Notes under the pieces: model-generated | Databases searched by the model: none | Seen by the model: the letters and a program-made list of their open reading frames with translations, nothing else | Told to the model about the DNA's origin: nothing | Shown here: one piece after another, positions 1-7,423 of the stretch | Numbering within the stretch: the stretch's first letter is position 1 | Layout: each line of letters starts with the position of its first letter | Program-made: the position numbers and the translations under genes | Source: Halobacteroidaceae bacterium | GTDB taxonomy: Bacteria; Bacillota; Halanaerobiia; B1SED10-174 | Reading direction: 5' to 3' | Assembly: GCA_003554585.1 (NCBI GenBank) | Contig: PWGV01000029.1 | Span: 1 to 59,904, forward strand | Length of the DNA stretch: 59,904 nt

Positions 1-40
1 ATTTAAACTTAATTGTGCCAAACTATATAAAGAGTAAGGT

Positions 41-115
41 GCCCTTGTAGCTCAGTGGATAGAGCACTGGACTCCGGATCCAGGTGCGCAGGTTCGATTC
101 CTGCCAAGGGTACCA
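41..115 (+). tRNA. tRNA-Arg (anticodon CCG)
   Basis: A complete cloverleaf is readable. The acceptor stem is gcccttg paired with caagggt, the anticodon arm is ctgga-ctccgga-tccag with anticodon CCG, the T-loop is ttcgatt, and the CCA end is encoded (113-115). CCG reads the arginine codon CGG. An AT-rich tatataa element about 15 bases upstream could be its -10 box. A terminator hairpin follows directly. Confidence 0.95.
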
Positions 116-128
116 AAAATTAAAATGC

Positions 129-154
129 AGGGCCCTATAGAGGGGCCTTTTTTT
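129..154 (+). terminator. Terminator of the tRNA-Arg gene
   Basis: The hairpin ggccct / ggggcc with a short loop is followed by seven T. It lies between the tRNA and the desulfurase start, so the upstream ATG at 125 falls inside the terminator. This argues for the desulfurase start at 173. Confidence 0.75.
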
Positions 155-172
155 GTAAAGGGGGTTAATCTA

Positions 173-1318
173 ATGGAAGCTATTTATCTGGATGCTGCGG
201 CTACTACCCCCGTAAAGCCCCAGGTAGCGGAAGTAGTAAAAATGATGATGACGGCAGAATTTGGTAATCCCTCATCACTGCATGGCCTGGGAGTAAAGGC
301 CGAAAAAGAGGTAAAAAAAGCCCGAAGCCGGGTTGCCAAAAGTATTAAAGCCAGGGAAAATCAGATTATTTTTGCTTCAGGAGGAACGGAAGCCAATAAC
401 CTGGCCATTTCCGGGCTAAAAAAACCTTGTGGTCACGCCATTTCCACGCAAATTGAACATCCTTCCGTCCTGGAGGTCTTGCGAAAACTTGAAGAACAGG
501 ACCAGAGAGTAGATTACCTTGGAGTTGATTTCCAGGGATATATAGATTTTACTGAGTTAGAAGAAAAACTAACTTCGGATACCAGGCTGGTTAGTATTGC
601 GCTGGTGAATAATGAAATAGGGACCATCCCAAAACTGGATGAGATTATTAAAATAACCCGGGAAAAAGCACCCCGGGCTTTAATCCATACCGATGCCGTT
701 CAGGCCTGGGGAAAATATCCCCTTGATGTCCAGAAACTCAGGGTTGATGCTCTTACCCTGAGTGCCCATAAAATGGGTGGCCCCAAAGGGGTAGGAGCCC
801 TTTTTATCCGGAGACCCGAATTACTGAACCCCCTGCTCCAGGGTGGGGGACAGGAAGATGGATTGCGCTCGGGAACTGAAAATACTCCCGGAATTGTGGG
901 TATGGGTGTCGCAGCAACCCTTCTGCCTTCTCAAGAAAAAATGATCGCGGTTGAGAAAATTAAAGAGAAATTTTACAAGGGATTAAAGGAAAAATGGCCG
1001 AAAGTTAAAAGGATTGGTCCTGGGACTGGAAAGGGAGCTCCCCATATTTTGAACCTATCCTTCCCGGGATTTCCAGCCCAGGTTTTAGTTCAGGCTCTCT
1101 CTGAGGAAGGTGTTTATGTTTCTGCCGGGTCGGCCTGTTCCAGCAGGAACGAAGAGGTCAGCTATGTTTTAGAGGCCCTTGGATTGGAAGCAAATTTATT
1201 ACGGAGTGCGGTGCGGTTTAGCTTTCCGGAAAATATTTCAACCGAAGACGCCCAGGAAGCTTTAAGAAGGGTAAGCAAGGTTATTAAAAGACTGGAGAAG
1301 GTGATGGTAAATGTCTGA
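173..1318 (+). CDS. Cysteine desulfurase (NifS/IscS family)
   Basis: This PLP enzyme takes sulfur from L-cysteine as an enzyme-bound persulfide, giving alanine. The 381-residue product carries the family hallmarks: GTEANN near residue 71, the histidine of QIEH (about 95), HTDAVQ (about 172), the PLP lysine in SAHKMGG (Lys200), and the active-site cysteine in SAGSACSSRN (Cys322). I start it at ATG 173, after aaaggggg, because the earlier in-frame ATG at 125 lies in the tRNA terminator. It overlaps thiI by 8 bases, as in the Bacillus nifZ-thiI pair, so its likely role is sulfur donation to ThiI. Selenium delivery to SelD is possible but only inferred. Confidence 0.93.
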   Translation: MEAIYLDAAATTPVKPQVAEVVKMMMTAEFGNPSSLHGLGVKAEKEVKKARSRVAKSIKARENQIIFASGGTEANNLAISGLKKPCGHAISTQIEHPSVLEVLRKLEEQDQRVDYLGVDFQGYIDFTELEEKLTSDTRLVSIALVNNEIGTIPKLDEIIKITREKAPRALIHTDAVQAWGKYPLDVQKLRVDALTLSAHKMGGPKGVGALFIRRPELLNPLLQGGGQEDGLRSGTENTPGIVGMGVAATLLPSQEKMIAVEKIKEKFYKGLKEKWPKVKRIGPGTGKGAPHILNLSFPGFPAQVLVQALSEEGVYVSAGSACSSRNEEVSYVLEALGLEANLLRSAVRFSFPENISTEDAQEALRRVSKVIKRLEKVMVNV

Positions 1319-2456
1319 TTTACTCCTGTTGAGATACGGTGAACTTGGTCTAAAAGGACACAATCGCTCCTTTTTCATTAAGAAATTGAAGGAAAATATC
1401 TGGAAAATTTTAGATGGCAAGGGCCAACTAACTTCAGTCCACGGTCGACTTTTTTTCCACCCTGATGGGAATGAAAAGGAAGCAGTAGAAAAATTGCAAC
1501 GGGTTTTTGGGTTGGTTGGAATTTCTCCTGCCCGAGAAGTTTATCTGGACATGGAAGAAATTGCTGCAGCCGCAGAAGATTTAATTTCCCGTCTGAACCT
1601 GGAAACACCAACTACTTTTAAGGTTGAAACCAGGCGAGCAAATAAATCCTTTTATTTGGACTCAATGGAGATAAACAGGGATATTGGGGAGAAATTATTA
1701 GAAACATTCCCCCGCCTAAAGGTAGATGTTCACCAGCCCCAATTAAGGGTAAGAGTGGAAATTCGCAATAAGGCCTTTGTTTACCTCGATGACAAACCGG
1801 GTCCGGGTGGTTTACCTGTAGGAACCGGGGGTCGGGGGATTTTAATGCTATCCGGGGGAATTGACAGCCCTGTTGCAGGTTGGATGATGCTCAAGAGGGG
1901 ATTGGATGTTTTACCAATGCACTTTTCCAGCCATCCCTATACCAATGAGCGCAGTCTGGAGAAGGTTAAAGAACTGACCCGAGTTCTACAAAAATGGGGT
2001 TTAAAAAGGCCTCTTTATAACGTTAACTTTACGCCTATTCAGGAAGAACTGATCCAGGAAGTTCCCGCAGATTATTTGACAATCCTGATGCGAAGAATGA
2101 TGGTTCGTCTGGCCAATATCCAGGCCGGAAAAAGTGGAGAGAAAAGCATTATTACTGGCGAAAGCCTGGGCCAGGTTGCAAGCCAGACCATTGAAAGTCT
2201 TCATACCACAGGGGTTTTAGCAGAATTTCCAATCCTCCGACCTTTAATTGGGCTTGATAAACAGGAAATTATAACCCGGGCCAAGGAAATAGGAACTTAC
2301 GACATTTCCATCGAACCCTTTGAGGACTGCTGCCAGGTTTTTGTCCCAACTCAACCTGTAACCCGGCCAGCGCTCTCTGATATTGAAAAAATAGAAGAAA
2401 ACCTTGATCTTGAACAAAAGCTAATAGAAGCCATAGAAAAAGCAGAAAAATTATAA
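1311..2456 (+). CDS. thiI: tRNA 4-thiouridine synthase ThiI
   Basis: ThiI adenylates U8 of tRNA and replaces its oxygen with sulfur; the family can also supply sulfur for thiamine thiazole. The 381-residue protein has a THUMP domain in the first about 165 residues and then the PP-loop ATP-binding motif SGGIDSP (181-187). There is no C-terminal rhodanese domain, so it matches the short Gram-positive form rather than the 482-residue enteric form. Sulfur must then come from the overlapping cysteine desulfurase. The overlap of start and stop codons suggests translational coupling. Confidence 0.94.
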   Translation: MSDLLLLRYGELGLKGHNRSFFIKKLKENIWKILDGKGQLTSVHGRLFFHPDGNEKEAVEKLQRVFGLVGISPAREVYLDMEEIAAAAEDLISRLNLETPTTFKVETRRANKSFYLDSMEINRDIGEKLLETFPRLKVDVHQPQLRVRVEIRNKAFVYLDDKPGPGGLPVGTGGRGILMLSGGIDSPVAGWMMLKRGLDVLPMHFSSHPYTNERSLEKVKELTRVLQKWGLKRPLYNVNFTPIQEELIQEVPADYLTILMRRMMVRLANIQAGKSGEKSIITGESLGQVASQTIESLHTTGVLAEFPILRPLIGLDKQEIITRAKEIGTYDISIEPFEDCCQVFVPTQPVTRPALSDIEKIEENLDLEQKLIEAIEKAEKL

Positions 2457-2498
2457 GTTAATATTGACAAGTTAAAGGAAAAGTAATAACCTAATCGT

Positions 2499-2593
2499 GG
2501 GAGCAGTTGGAGGACTGGTGTCTCCCTTGGACTTCAAATCCAATGGCGGGCTAGTTGGTCCGCGGTGGGTTCGATTCCCACATGCTCCCGCCA
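2499..2593 (+). tRNA. selC: tRNA-Sec (selenocysteine, anticodon TCA)
   Basis: A 95-base tRNA with an enlarged acceptor stem (gggagca... pairing with ...tgctccc), anticodon arm ttgga-cttcaaa-tccaa with anticodon TCA at 2534-2536, a long variable arm at about 2544-2565, T arm gtggg-ttcgatt-cccac, discriminator G and an encoded CCA (2591-2593). The length, the long variable arm and the UGA-reading anticodon are diagnostic of selC. A TTGACA at 2464-2469 could be a -35 box, although its spacing to taataa (2484-2489) is short. A terminator follows. Confidence 0.96.
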
Positions 2594-2606
2594 ACATGGT
2601 CTTTTG

Positions 2607-2631
2607 CTCTCGGTTTTCCGAGGGTTTTTTT
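2607..2631 (+). terminator. Terminator of the tRNA-Sec gene
   Basis: The stem ctctcgg / ccgaggg closes a TTTT loop and is followed by seven T, 13 bases after the tRNA CCA end. Confidence 0.85.
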
Positions 2632-2730
2632 ATTTTTCGCTGTAATTTTGCCAAAAAAAAGACAGGGAAGATGTAAAAAAATGTAGAAATTTATCGAAGA
2701 AAGCAGAAATTCTTAAGGGGAGGGAAAAAG

Positions 2731-3789
2731 ATGAAGAGGATGGGTTTCTTTTTGGTTGGTTTTCTACTACTCGCTTTAATTTTTTCTGCGGAAGTTATTG
2801 CCGAAGACCTGCTGGTTCATTTTATTGATGTTGGCCAGGGTGATGCAATTTTAATCGAAAGCCCGGAGGTTTTTATTTTAATTGATGGCGGGGATAGGTG
2901 GAGTTGGGTTGGGGAAACCCTGGTTTCATATTTAGAGGAACGGCAGGTAAGCACCCTGGATGCCATTTTTTCAACCCATCCACATGCTGACCACATTGGG
3001 GGCCTCCCTGTTGTAATGGAAAAATTCGATGTCCTTAAAATTTACGATAGTGGAAGGGTTCATACCACCAAAACTTATGAAAATTACCTGGAATTAATTT
3101 ATGAACTGGAGATACCCTATGCAACACCCAGGAGGGGTGATGAAATAACAATAGGAGACCTGGATTTCCAGGTTTTACATCCAGGAGAAAACGTAGAAGA
3201 TTATAGCATTAACAACGCTTCAATAGTGTTGCACCTGGAATACGGGGAGGTCTCTTTCCTTTTTCCCGGCGATGCTGAAGAAAGGGCAGAAAGAGAAATG
3301 ATAGAATCCGGCCTTCCCCTCGAAGCCACTATCCTGAAAGTAGGTCATCACGGGAGCAGGACCTCCACTAATCCTTTTTTCCTGGAGGAGGTAACTCCGG
3401 AAGTGGGAGTAATCCAGGTTGGGGAAGATAACCGATTTGGGCACCCCCACCCCGAGGTGAAAGAAATATTGGCAGAGGAGGACACAAAAGTATTAAGAAA
3501 TGACCTGCATGGAAATATTGTAATCAAAACTGACGGCGAGGAATACTGGGTAAAAAAGGAAACCGAAAGGGAAAAGGAGCCAGGAAAAGAAGAGGACTTA
3601 ATCAATATTAACAAAGCTTCTCTCGGAGAACTGGAGCAATTGCCTGGGATTGGTGAAGTTCTCGCAGGTAGGATTGTCGAGTACAGAGAAGACCATGGTC
3701 CTTTTTCCAGTTATAAAGAAATTAAAAAAGTTAGAGGAATTGGACCTGGAACGCTGGAAGGAATTAAGGACTTAATTGTTCTTGAATAA
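2731..3789 (+). CDS. Exported ComEC-like metallo-hydrolase with HhH domain
   Basis: The 352-residue protein starts with a signal peptide (hydrophobic residues 4-24). A metallo-beta-lactamase fold like the C-terminal part of ComEC follows, with DVGQGDA (33-39), the metal motif HPHADH (83-88), FPGDAE and GHHGSR. The C-terminal about 65 residues hold tandem helix-hairpin-helix motifs (ININKAS, LPGIG, VRGIGPGTLEGI) of the ComEA type. The product would act outside the cytoplasmic membrane on DNA or another phosphoester. Its substrate is unknown, and unlike ComEC it has no channel segment. The start is well placed after aggggaggg. It stands alone between tRNA-Sec and a HAD gene. Confidence 0.85.
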   Translation: MKRMGFFLVGFLLLALIFSAEVIAEDLLVHFIDVGQGDAILIESPEVFILIDGGDRWSWVGETLVSYLEERQVSTLDAIFSTHPHADHIGGLPVVMEKFDVLKIYDSGRVHTTKTYENYLELIYELEIPYATPRRGDEITIGDLDFQVLHPGENVEDYSINNASIVLHLEYGEVSFLFPGDAEERAEREMIESGLPLEATILKVGHHGSRTSTNPFFLEEVTPEVGVIQVGEDNRFGHPHPEVKEILAEEDTKVLRNDLHGNIVIKTDGEEYWVKKETEREKEPGKEEDLININKASLGELEQLPGIGEVLAGRIVEYREDHGPFSSYKEIKKVRGIGPGTLEGIKDLIVLE

Positions 3790-3822
3790 TAGGGACGGAA
3801 AAATTTCAGGAGGGTAATTTCT

Positions 3823-4554
3823 GTGCCAGGAATTAAATGGGTGTTTTTTGATTGCATGGAAACCATAATTGATGTAAAAAAGATTCCCGACCAGAGGTTA
3901 TATGCCTCCTGGGGTTTTTATGGTTCAAACCTCGAAAATTTCTGGGACGGGTTTTCTGCATTTTTCGAGGAGTACATGGTCGTGACTCGAATGCTTGAAG
4001 AGAGATATGGACCATACAGGGAATATGGACTGGAAGAGCGTTTTGATTTAATGGTAAGCAGGCTTTCTGGAGTTGATTGTTCCCAACAAACAAAAACCCT
4101 TTCCAGCAAACTTCTGGAAAATTACTGGGCAAATTACAAAAGGAACTGTCAGGTAAAAAAAGAATTACCTCAAATCCTTAAATTTATTCAGGATAATTTT
4201 CCCATGGGGGTAGTGTCTAATTTTAAAAAACCGGGAGGCATAAGAGAACTCCTGGAAATTCATGAGCTAATCAGTTTCTTTTCCTTTTTAGTAACCTCCA
4301 TCGGGGTGGGCTGGAAAAAGCCGCACCCCAAAATTTATGAAGAAGCTTTAAAAAAAGCAGGGGTGAAACCGGAAGAAGTAGTTTTCATTGGGGATAATTT
4401 TTCCTGCGATTATTCTGGACCAAAAGAATTGGGGATGAAACCTATTTTGCTTGACCGGGGAAGCAGGTATGAAAAAATTCCTTCCCGGGTTATTTCTATT
4501 GAAGAATTGCCGGGAATTTTTTCAGAACTTATTAGGAAAAATAACCAGGTTTAA
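3823..4554 (+). CDS. HAD-family hydrolase
   Basis: The 243-residue protein is a class I HAD phosphatase-like enzyme. Motif I is FFDCMETIID near residue 8. The threonine/serine motif II is VVSNFKKPG (about 128), the lysine is in GWKKPHP (about 165), and motif IV is FIGDNFSCDYSGPKELG (about 187-203). Motif I lacks the second aspartate (DCMET rather than DxDGT), as in dehalogenase-like members, so phosphatase activity is not certain. The start is GTG after caggaggg. The substrate is unknown. Confidence 0.8.
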   Translation: MPGIKWVFFDCMETIIDVKKIPDQRLYASWGFYGSNLENFWDGFSAFFEEYMVVTRMLEERYGPYREYGLEERFDLMVSRLSGVDCSQQTKTLSSKLLENYWANYKRNCQVKKELPQILKFIQDNFPMGVVSNFKKPGGIRELLEIHELISFFSFLVTSIGVGWKKPHPKIYEEALKKAGVKPEEVVFIGDNFSCDYSGPKELGMKPILLDRGSRYEKIPSRVISIEELPGIFSELIRKNNQV

Positions 4555-4638
4555 AACCTTTGCAGAAGAAAATTGGAGAGAGGATTAAAAGAAAAAGGAA
4601 CTTTTGATCTACTATTTTTTCTAACGAGGAGGAATTTG

Positions 4639-5400
4639 ATGGAATTAATTTCCTGGAACGTAAATGGGGTTCGGGCTGTGGAGAGAAAAGGTTATTGGGA
4701 CTGGGTTTATAATAATAAGGCGGATATTATTTGCCTGCAGGAAACCAAGGCCTGGGAAGAACAGCTTTCGGATAGAATCAAAAATATCCCCGGCTTTCAT
4801 TCCTATTTTTCCAAGGCGGAAAGAAAGGGTTACAGCGGAGTGGCTTTATATTCCCGGCAGGAACCTGTTGAAGTAGAATATTCTTTTGGGGATGAAAGGT
4901 TTGACGACGAAGGTAGAATAATTTTTGCCCGTTATCCTGATTTTGTCCTTTATAACATCTATTTTCCCAATGGTAAGGCTTCCCGGGAAAGGTTGCTTTA
5001 TAAAATTGATTTCTACGCCTCTTTTCTGGAACAAGTCCGGGAAATGAAGAAAAAGGGAGAAAATATTATTATCTGCGGGGATGTAAATACAGCTCACACG
5101 GAAATAGATCTGGCTCGCCCCAGGGAAAATGAAAAAACCTCAGGTTTTCTTCCCGAAGAGAGAGAATGGATAGATGAACTTTTAGAAACCGGGTTTATAG
5201 ATACCTTCCGGGTTTTCAACCAGGAAGGAGAAAATTATTCCTGGTGGGACCTCAAAACAAGAGCGCGGGAAAGGAATGTTGGCTGGCGCATAGATTATTT
5301 TATCGTTAGTGAAAACCTAAAGGATAGTTTGAAAAACGCCTATATATTGCCCGAAATATACGGCTCTGATCATTGCCCGGTTGGGCTCATTCTCTCCTGA
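4639..5400 (+). CDS. xth: Exodeoxyribonuclease III (AP endonuclease)
   Basis: A base-excision repair enzyme of the EEP fold that cuts at abasic sites and trims 3' ends. The 253-residue protein shows WNVNGVRA (Asn7), LQETK (Glu35), GDVNTAHTEIDL, WWDL and the terminal SDHCPV (Asp244-His245), all active-site motifs of ExoA/XthA. I place the start at ATG 4639, nine bases after gaggagg; an upstream in-frame start at 4573 would add 22 residues with no homology signal. A terminator follows. Confidence 0.93.
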   Translation: MELISWNVNGVRAVERKGYWDWVYNNKADIICLQETKAWEEQLSDRIKNIPGFHSYFSKAERKGYSGVALYSRQEPVEVEYSFGDERFDDEGRIIFARYPDFVLYNIYFPNGKASRERLLYKIDFYASFLEQVREMKKKGENIIICGDVNTAHTEIDLARPRENEKTSGFLPEEREWIDELLETGFIDTFRVFNQEGENYSWWDLKTRARERNVGWRIDYFIVSENLKDSLKNAYILPEIYGSDHCPVGLILS

Positions 5401-5477
5401 ACAGGGGAACAATATTTTGACCAAGGTTTTAAACTCTTGTTGGAACAGAAAAAAAGCTGGGAAGAAACAGAAAAAGA

Positions 5478-5506
5478 GGGTTTGCAGATCATCTGCAAAC
5501 CCTTTT
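5478..5506 (+). terminator. Terminator after exonuclease III
   Basis: A perfect 11-bp stem gggtttgcaga / tctgcaaaccc with a 3-base loop, followed by TTTT. Confidence 0.85.
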
Positions 5507-5576
5507 CTAAACAAGTTATTTGTCTTTTCGTTTAGGGAAGATTGCGATTAAAGTAATTTAAAGTGTAGAGGAAAGA

Positions 5577-5611
5577 AAAAACCGTGGAGTATACTTAGCC
5601 CGCGGTTTTTG
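5577..5611 (-). terminator. Terminator of the transporter operon
   Basis: Just past the stop of the minus-strand transporter, aaaaccg(c)gg pairs with cc(a)cggtttt around a 12-base loop. T-runs flank it on both strands, so it may stop transcription from either side. Confidence 0.65.
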
Positions 5612-5624
5612 TTTTGGTTGGTTT

Positions 5625-7013
5625 TTACATCATAAAGATCGCAACGATTGTGGCTACAAATAGTCCGGCCAGAACCGGAATGAAGTTCTTCCTGGCTAAG
5701 TCCAGGGGCTTAACACCAGCGATACCGGCGGTTGCAACCAGGCCAAAAGCCCAGGCGATAATAGTTCCGCCACCGGTCCATATTGAGCCCATTTGGCCAA
5801 TGGCTGCCATGGCTTTTACATTAATCCCGGCAGGTCCACCAAGAGCTTCAGCAAGGCTGGCTGTAAGGGGTAGACCGGAAAAACCGGAACCGTCCAGCCC
5901 GGTTGTGATTCCAACCAGGAGGTTACCAAAAGCCAGAGCGATTGAGTTCAGAGGAATAGCCTGGGCCAGGTTTTCTCCAAGGTCAAATAAGAGGGGAGGA
6001 GCTCCGGCACCCATAATGCTTTCCACGTTTCCTGAGCCCAAAAAGAAGAAACCGGCTATGGGAATTACGGGAGCAAATATTTTGATGGCAAACAAAAATC
6101 CTTCCCGGAGGTAACCAACAATTTCTTCCAGGGCTTTTCCTTTGTGTTCAACCATTCCTGCGAGAACGAGGAGTGCACTGGCAGTTCCACCCAGGAGGGC
6201 TGTTGCTCCACCACCCCGGATTCCCTGGGTAACCATGGCCACAATTACGCCCAGGAAGACAAGGGGAACTAATACAGCAAAAACTGAAGCCTTTGTAGTC
6301 TTTTCAACAGGGCCATCGTCAGCTCCCGAGATCAGGTCAGAAGAGAAACCTCCTTCACCGGGTTTTTTGAATTCCTTACGCATCATGAAAAAGGCAATTG
6401 TAGCAGCAACAATACCAGTAATAATTGAAAGGACGCCAACATAAGGGAGCATTGATCCTGCAGGGAGCCCGGCGCTGGATTCACTTAAACCAGGGGCACC
6501 CTGGATAACCAGGTCTCCACTGAGGGCCATTCCGTGGCCCAGAATGTTAACGCTCATGGCCGCAGCCATGGGTGGGAGTCCAGACTTCAAAGCGATCGGA
6601 ATAAGCATTGTTCCAACCAGGGCAGTAGCCGGGGTTGGCCAGAAGAAGATAGCCGCCAAATACATGACTCCACCTAGAACCCAGAAACTCGCGGTGGGCG
6701 TTTTCATCAATTTCTGGGCGGGCGCGACCATCAAGGCGTCCGCTTTCATGGTCTGTAAACTCTTGAGCATGGCTACCATCAAGGCAATAACCAGCATTAT
6801 ATCAAAGAGTTCTTCTCCCGCGGTCAAAAGACCCCTGAAGAGGATCTGGACAGAATTAACCAGGCTTCCAGAATAGGCGAAGCCAACTACGAATAGACCA
6901 ATGAGAGACGGGAGCACAACATCCCGTCGCATTACCATGAATACAACAATTACCAGAATGGATACAAGATATAGCCAGTGAGCAGAGGTTAATGCTTGGG
7001 CATCAATATCCAT
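5625..7013 (-). CDS. Multi-pass membrane transporter (ion transporter superfamily-like)
   Basis: The 462-residue protein is very hydrophobic with roughly 11-12 membrane segments and two glycine/proline-rich re-entrant-like stretches (WPTPATALVG near 135; FGNLLVGITTGLDGSGFSGLP near 385-405). This organisation resembles organic-acid carriers of the DcuC/GntP/CitMHS type, but I cannot assign a family or substrate firmly. It is the last gene of a three-gene minus-strand operon behind an FAD oxidoreductase and a small protein, so it probably imports or exports the substrate or product of that enzyme. Confidence 0.75.
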   Translation of the reverse strand: MDIDAQALTSAHWLYLVSILVIVVFMVMRRDVVLPSLIGLFVVGFAYSGSLVNSVQILFRGLLTAGEELFDIMLVIALMVAMLKSLQTMKADALMVAPAQKLMKTPTASFWVLGGVMYLAAIFFWPTPATALVGTMLIPIALKSGLPPMAAAMSVNILGHGMALSGDLVIQGAPGLSESSAGLPAGSMLPYVGVLSIITGIVAATIAFFMMRKEFKKPGEGGFSSDLISGADDGPVEKTTKASVFAVLVPLVFLGVIVAMVTQGIRGGGATALLGGTASALLVLAGMVEHKGKALEEIVGYLREGFLFAIKIFAPVIPIAGFFFLGSGNVESIMGAGAPPLLFDLGENLAQAIPLNSIALAFGNLLVGITTGLDGSGFSGLPLTASLAEALGGPAGINVKAMAAIGQMGSIWTGGGTIIAWAFGLVATAGIAGVKPLDLARKNFIPVLAGLFVATIVAIFMM

Positions 7014-7039
7014 GAGATTCCCTCCTATAAAATATTTTC

Positions 7040-7378
7040 TTATTTGGTTTTAAGAGTTCGCAGGGCATTAATTATGGTTTCCAGTAAACCTTCCCCCGAA
7101 TTAAGAACTTCTTTTTCTTTACCTTCATGCTCGGCTAAAAGCCGCATTGTTACAAGCCTCTTTTCATATGGTCCCCGAACGGCATTCATCAACAGTCTTT
7201 CATTTTTGATTTCTCCTACTTCGTCATCCAGCATCCTGCAAAAAGCATTACCGATTGCTCCCAGAAGGGTTTCACCCACTGCTTTGAAGTTTTTTTCCTT
7301 ACCATCAATAGTGGTTTCCAGAAAAACCTTGATATTGCCGTCGTCAATTGGTTCGCTTCTCATGCTTGCGATTTGCAT
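7040..7378 (-). CDS. Small conserved-looking protein of unknown function
   Basis: The 112-residue soluble protein has an alpha/beta pattern and no recognised motif. It has one cysteine (AFCRML near residue 47) and many charged residues. It sits between the oxidoreductase and transporter genes with gaps of 45 and 26 bases, which supports a real gene in one operon. The ribosome site is unusual: a run of nine G on the coding strand, 7 bases before the ATG, takes the Shine-Dalgarno position. Confidence 0.65.
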   Translation of the reverse strand: MQIASMRSEPIDDGNIKVFLETTIDGKEKNFKAVGETLLGAIGNAFCRMLDDEVGEIKNERLLMNAVRGPYEKRLVTMRLLAEHEGKEKEVLNSGEGLLETIINALRTLKTK

Positions 7379-7385
7379 TTTTTCA

Positions 7386-7394
7386 CCCCCCCCC
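7386..7394 (-). repeat. G9 homopolymer at a ribosome binding site
   Basis: Nine consecutive G (C on the + strand) lie 7 bases upstream of the small-protein ATG, flanked by A-runs. They replace the usual AGGAGG. Slippage would change Shine-Dalgarno length and spacing. Confidence 0.7.
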
Positions 7395-7423
7395 TTTTTG
7401 ATCCCGAAGATCTTTTATTAATT

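Noticed and set aside
2472-2654. 60-residue minus-strand frame containing GACGNRTHRGPTSPPLDL
   Set aside because: It is antisense to tRNA-Sec and its terminator; frames across tRNA genes often give this kind of spurious protein.
5614-6876. Three plus-strand frames opposite the transporter gene
   Set aside because: They are antisense shadows of a membrane protein gene, rich in Pro/Ala/Arg, without ribosome sites.
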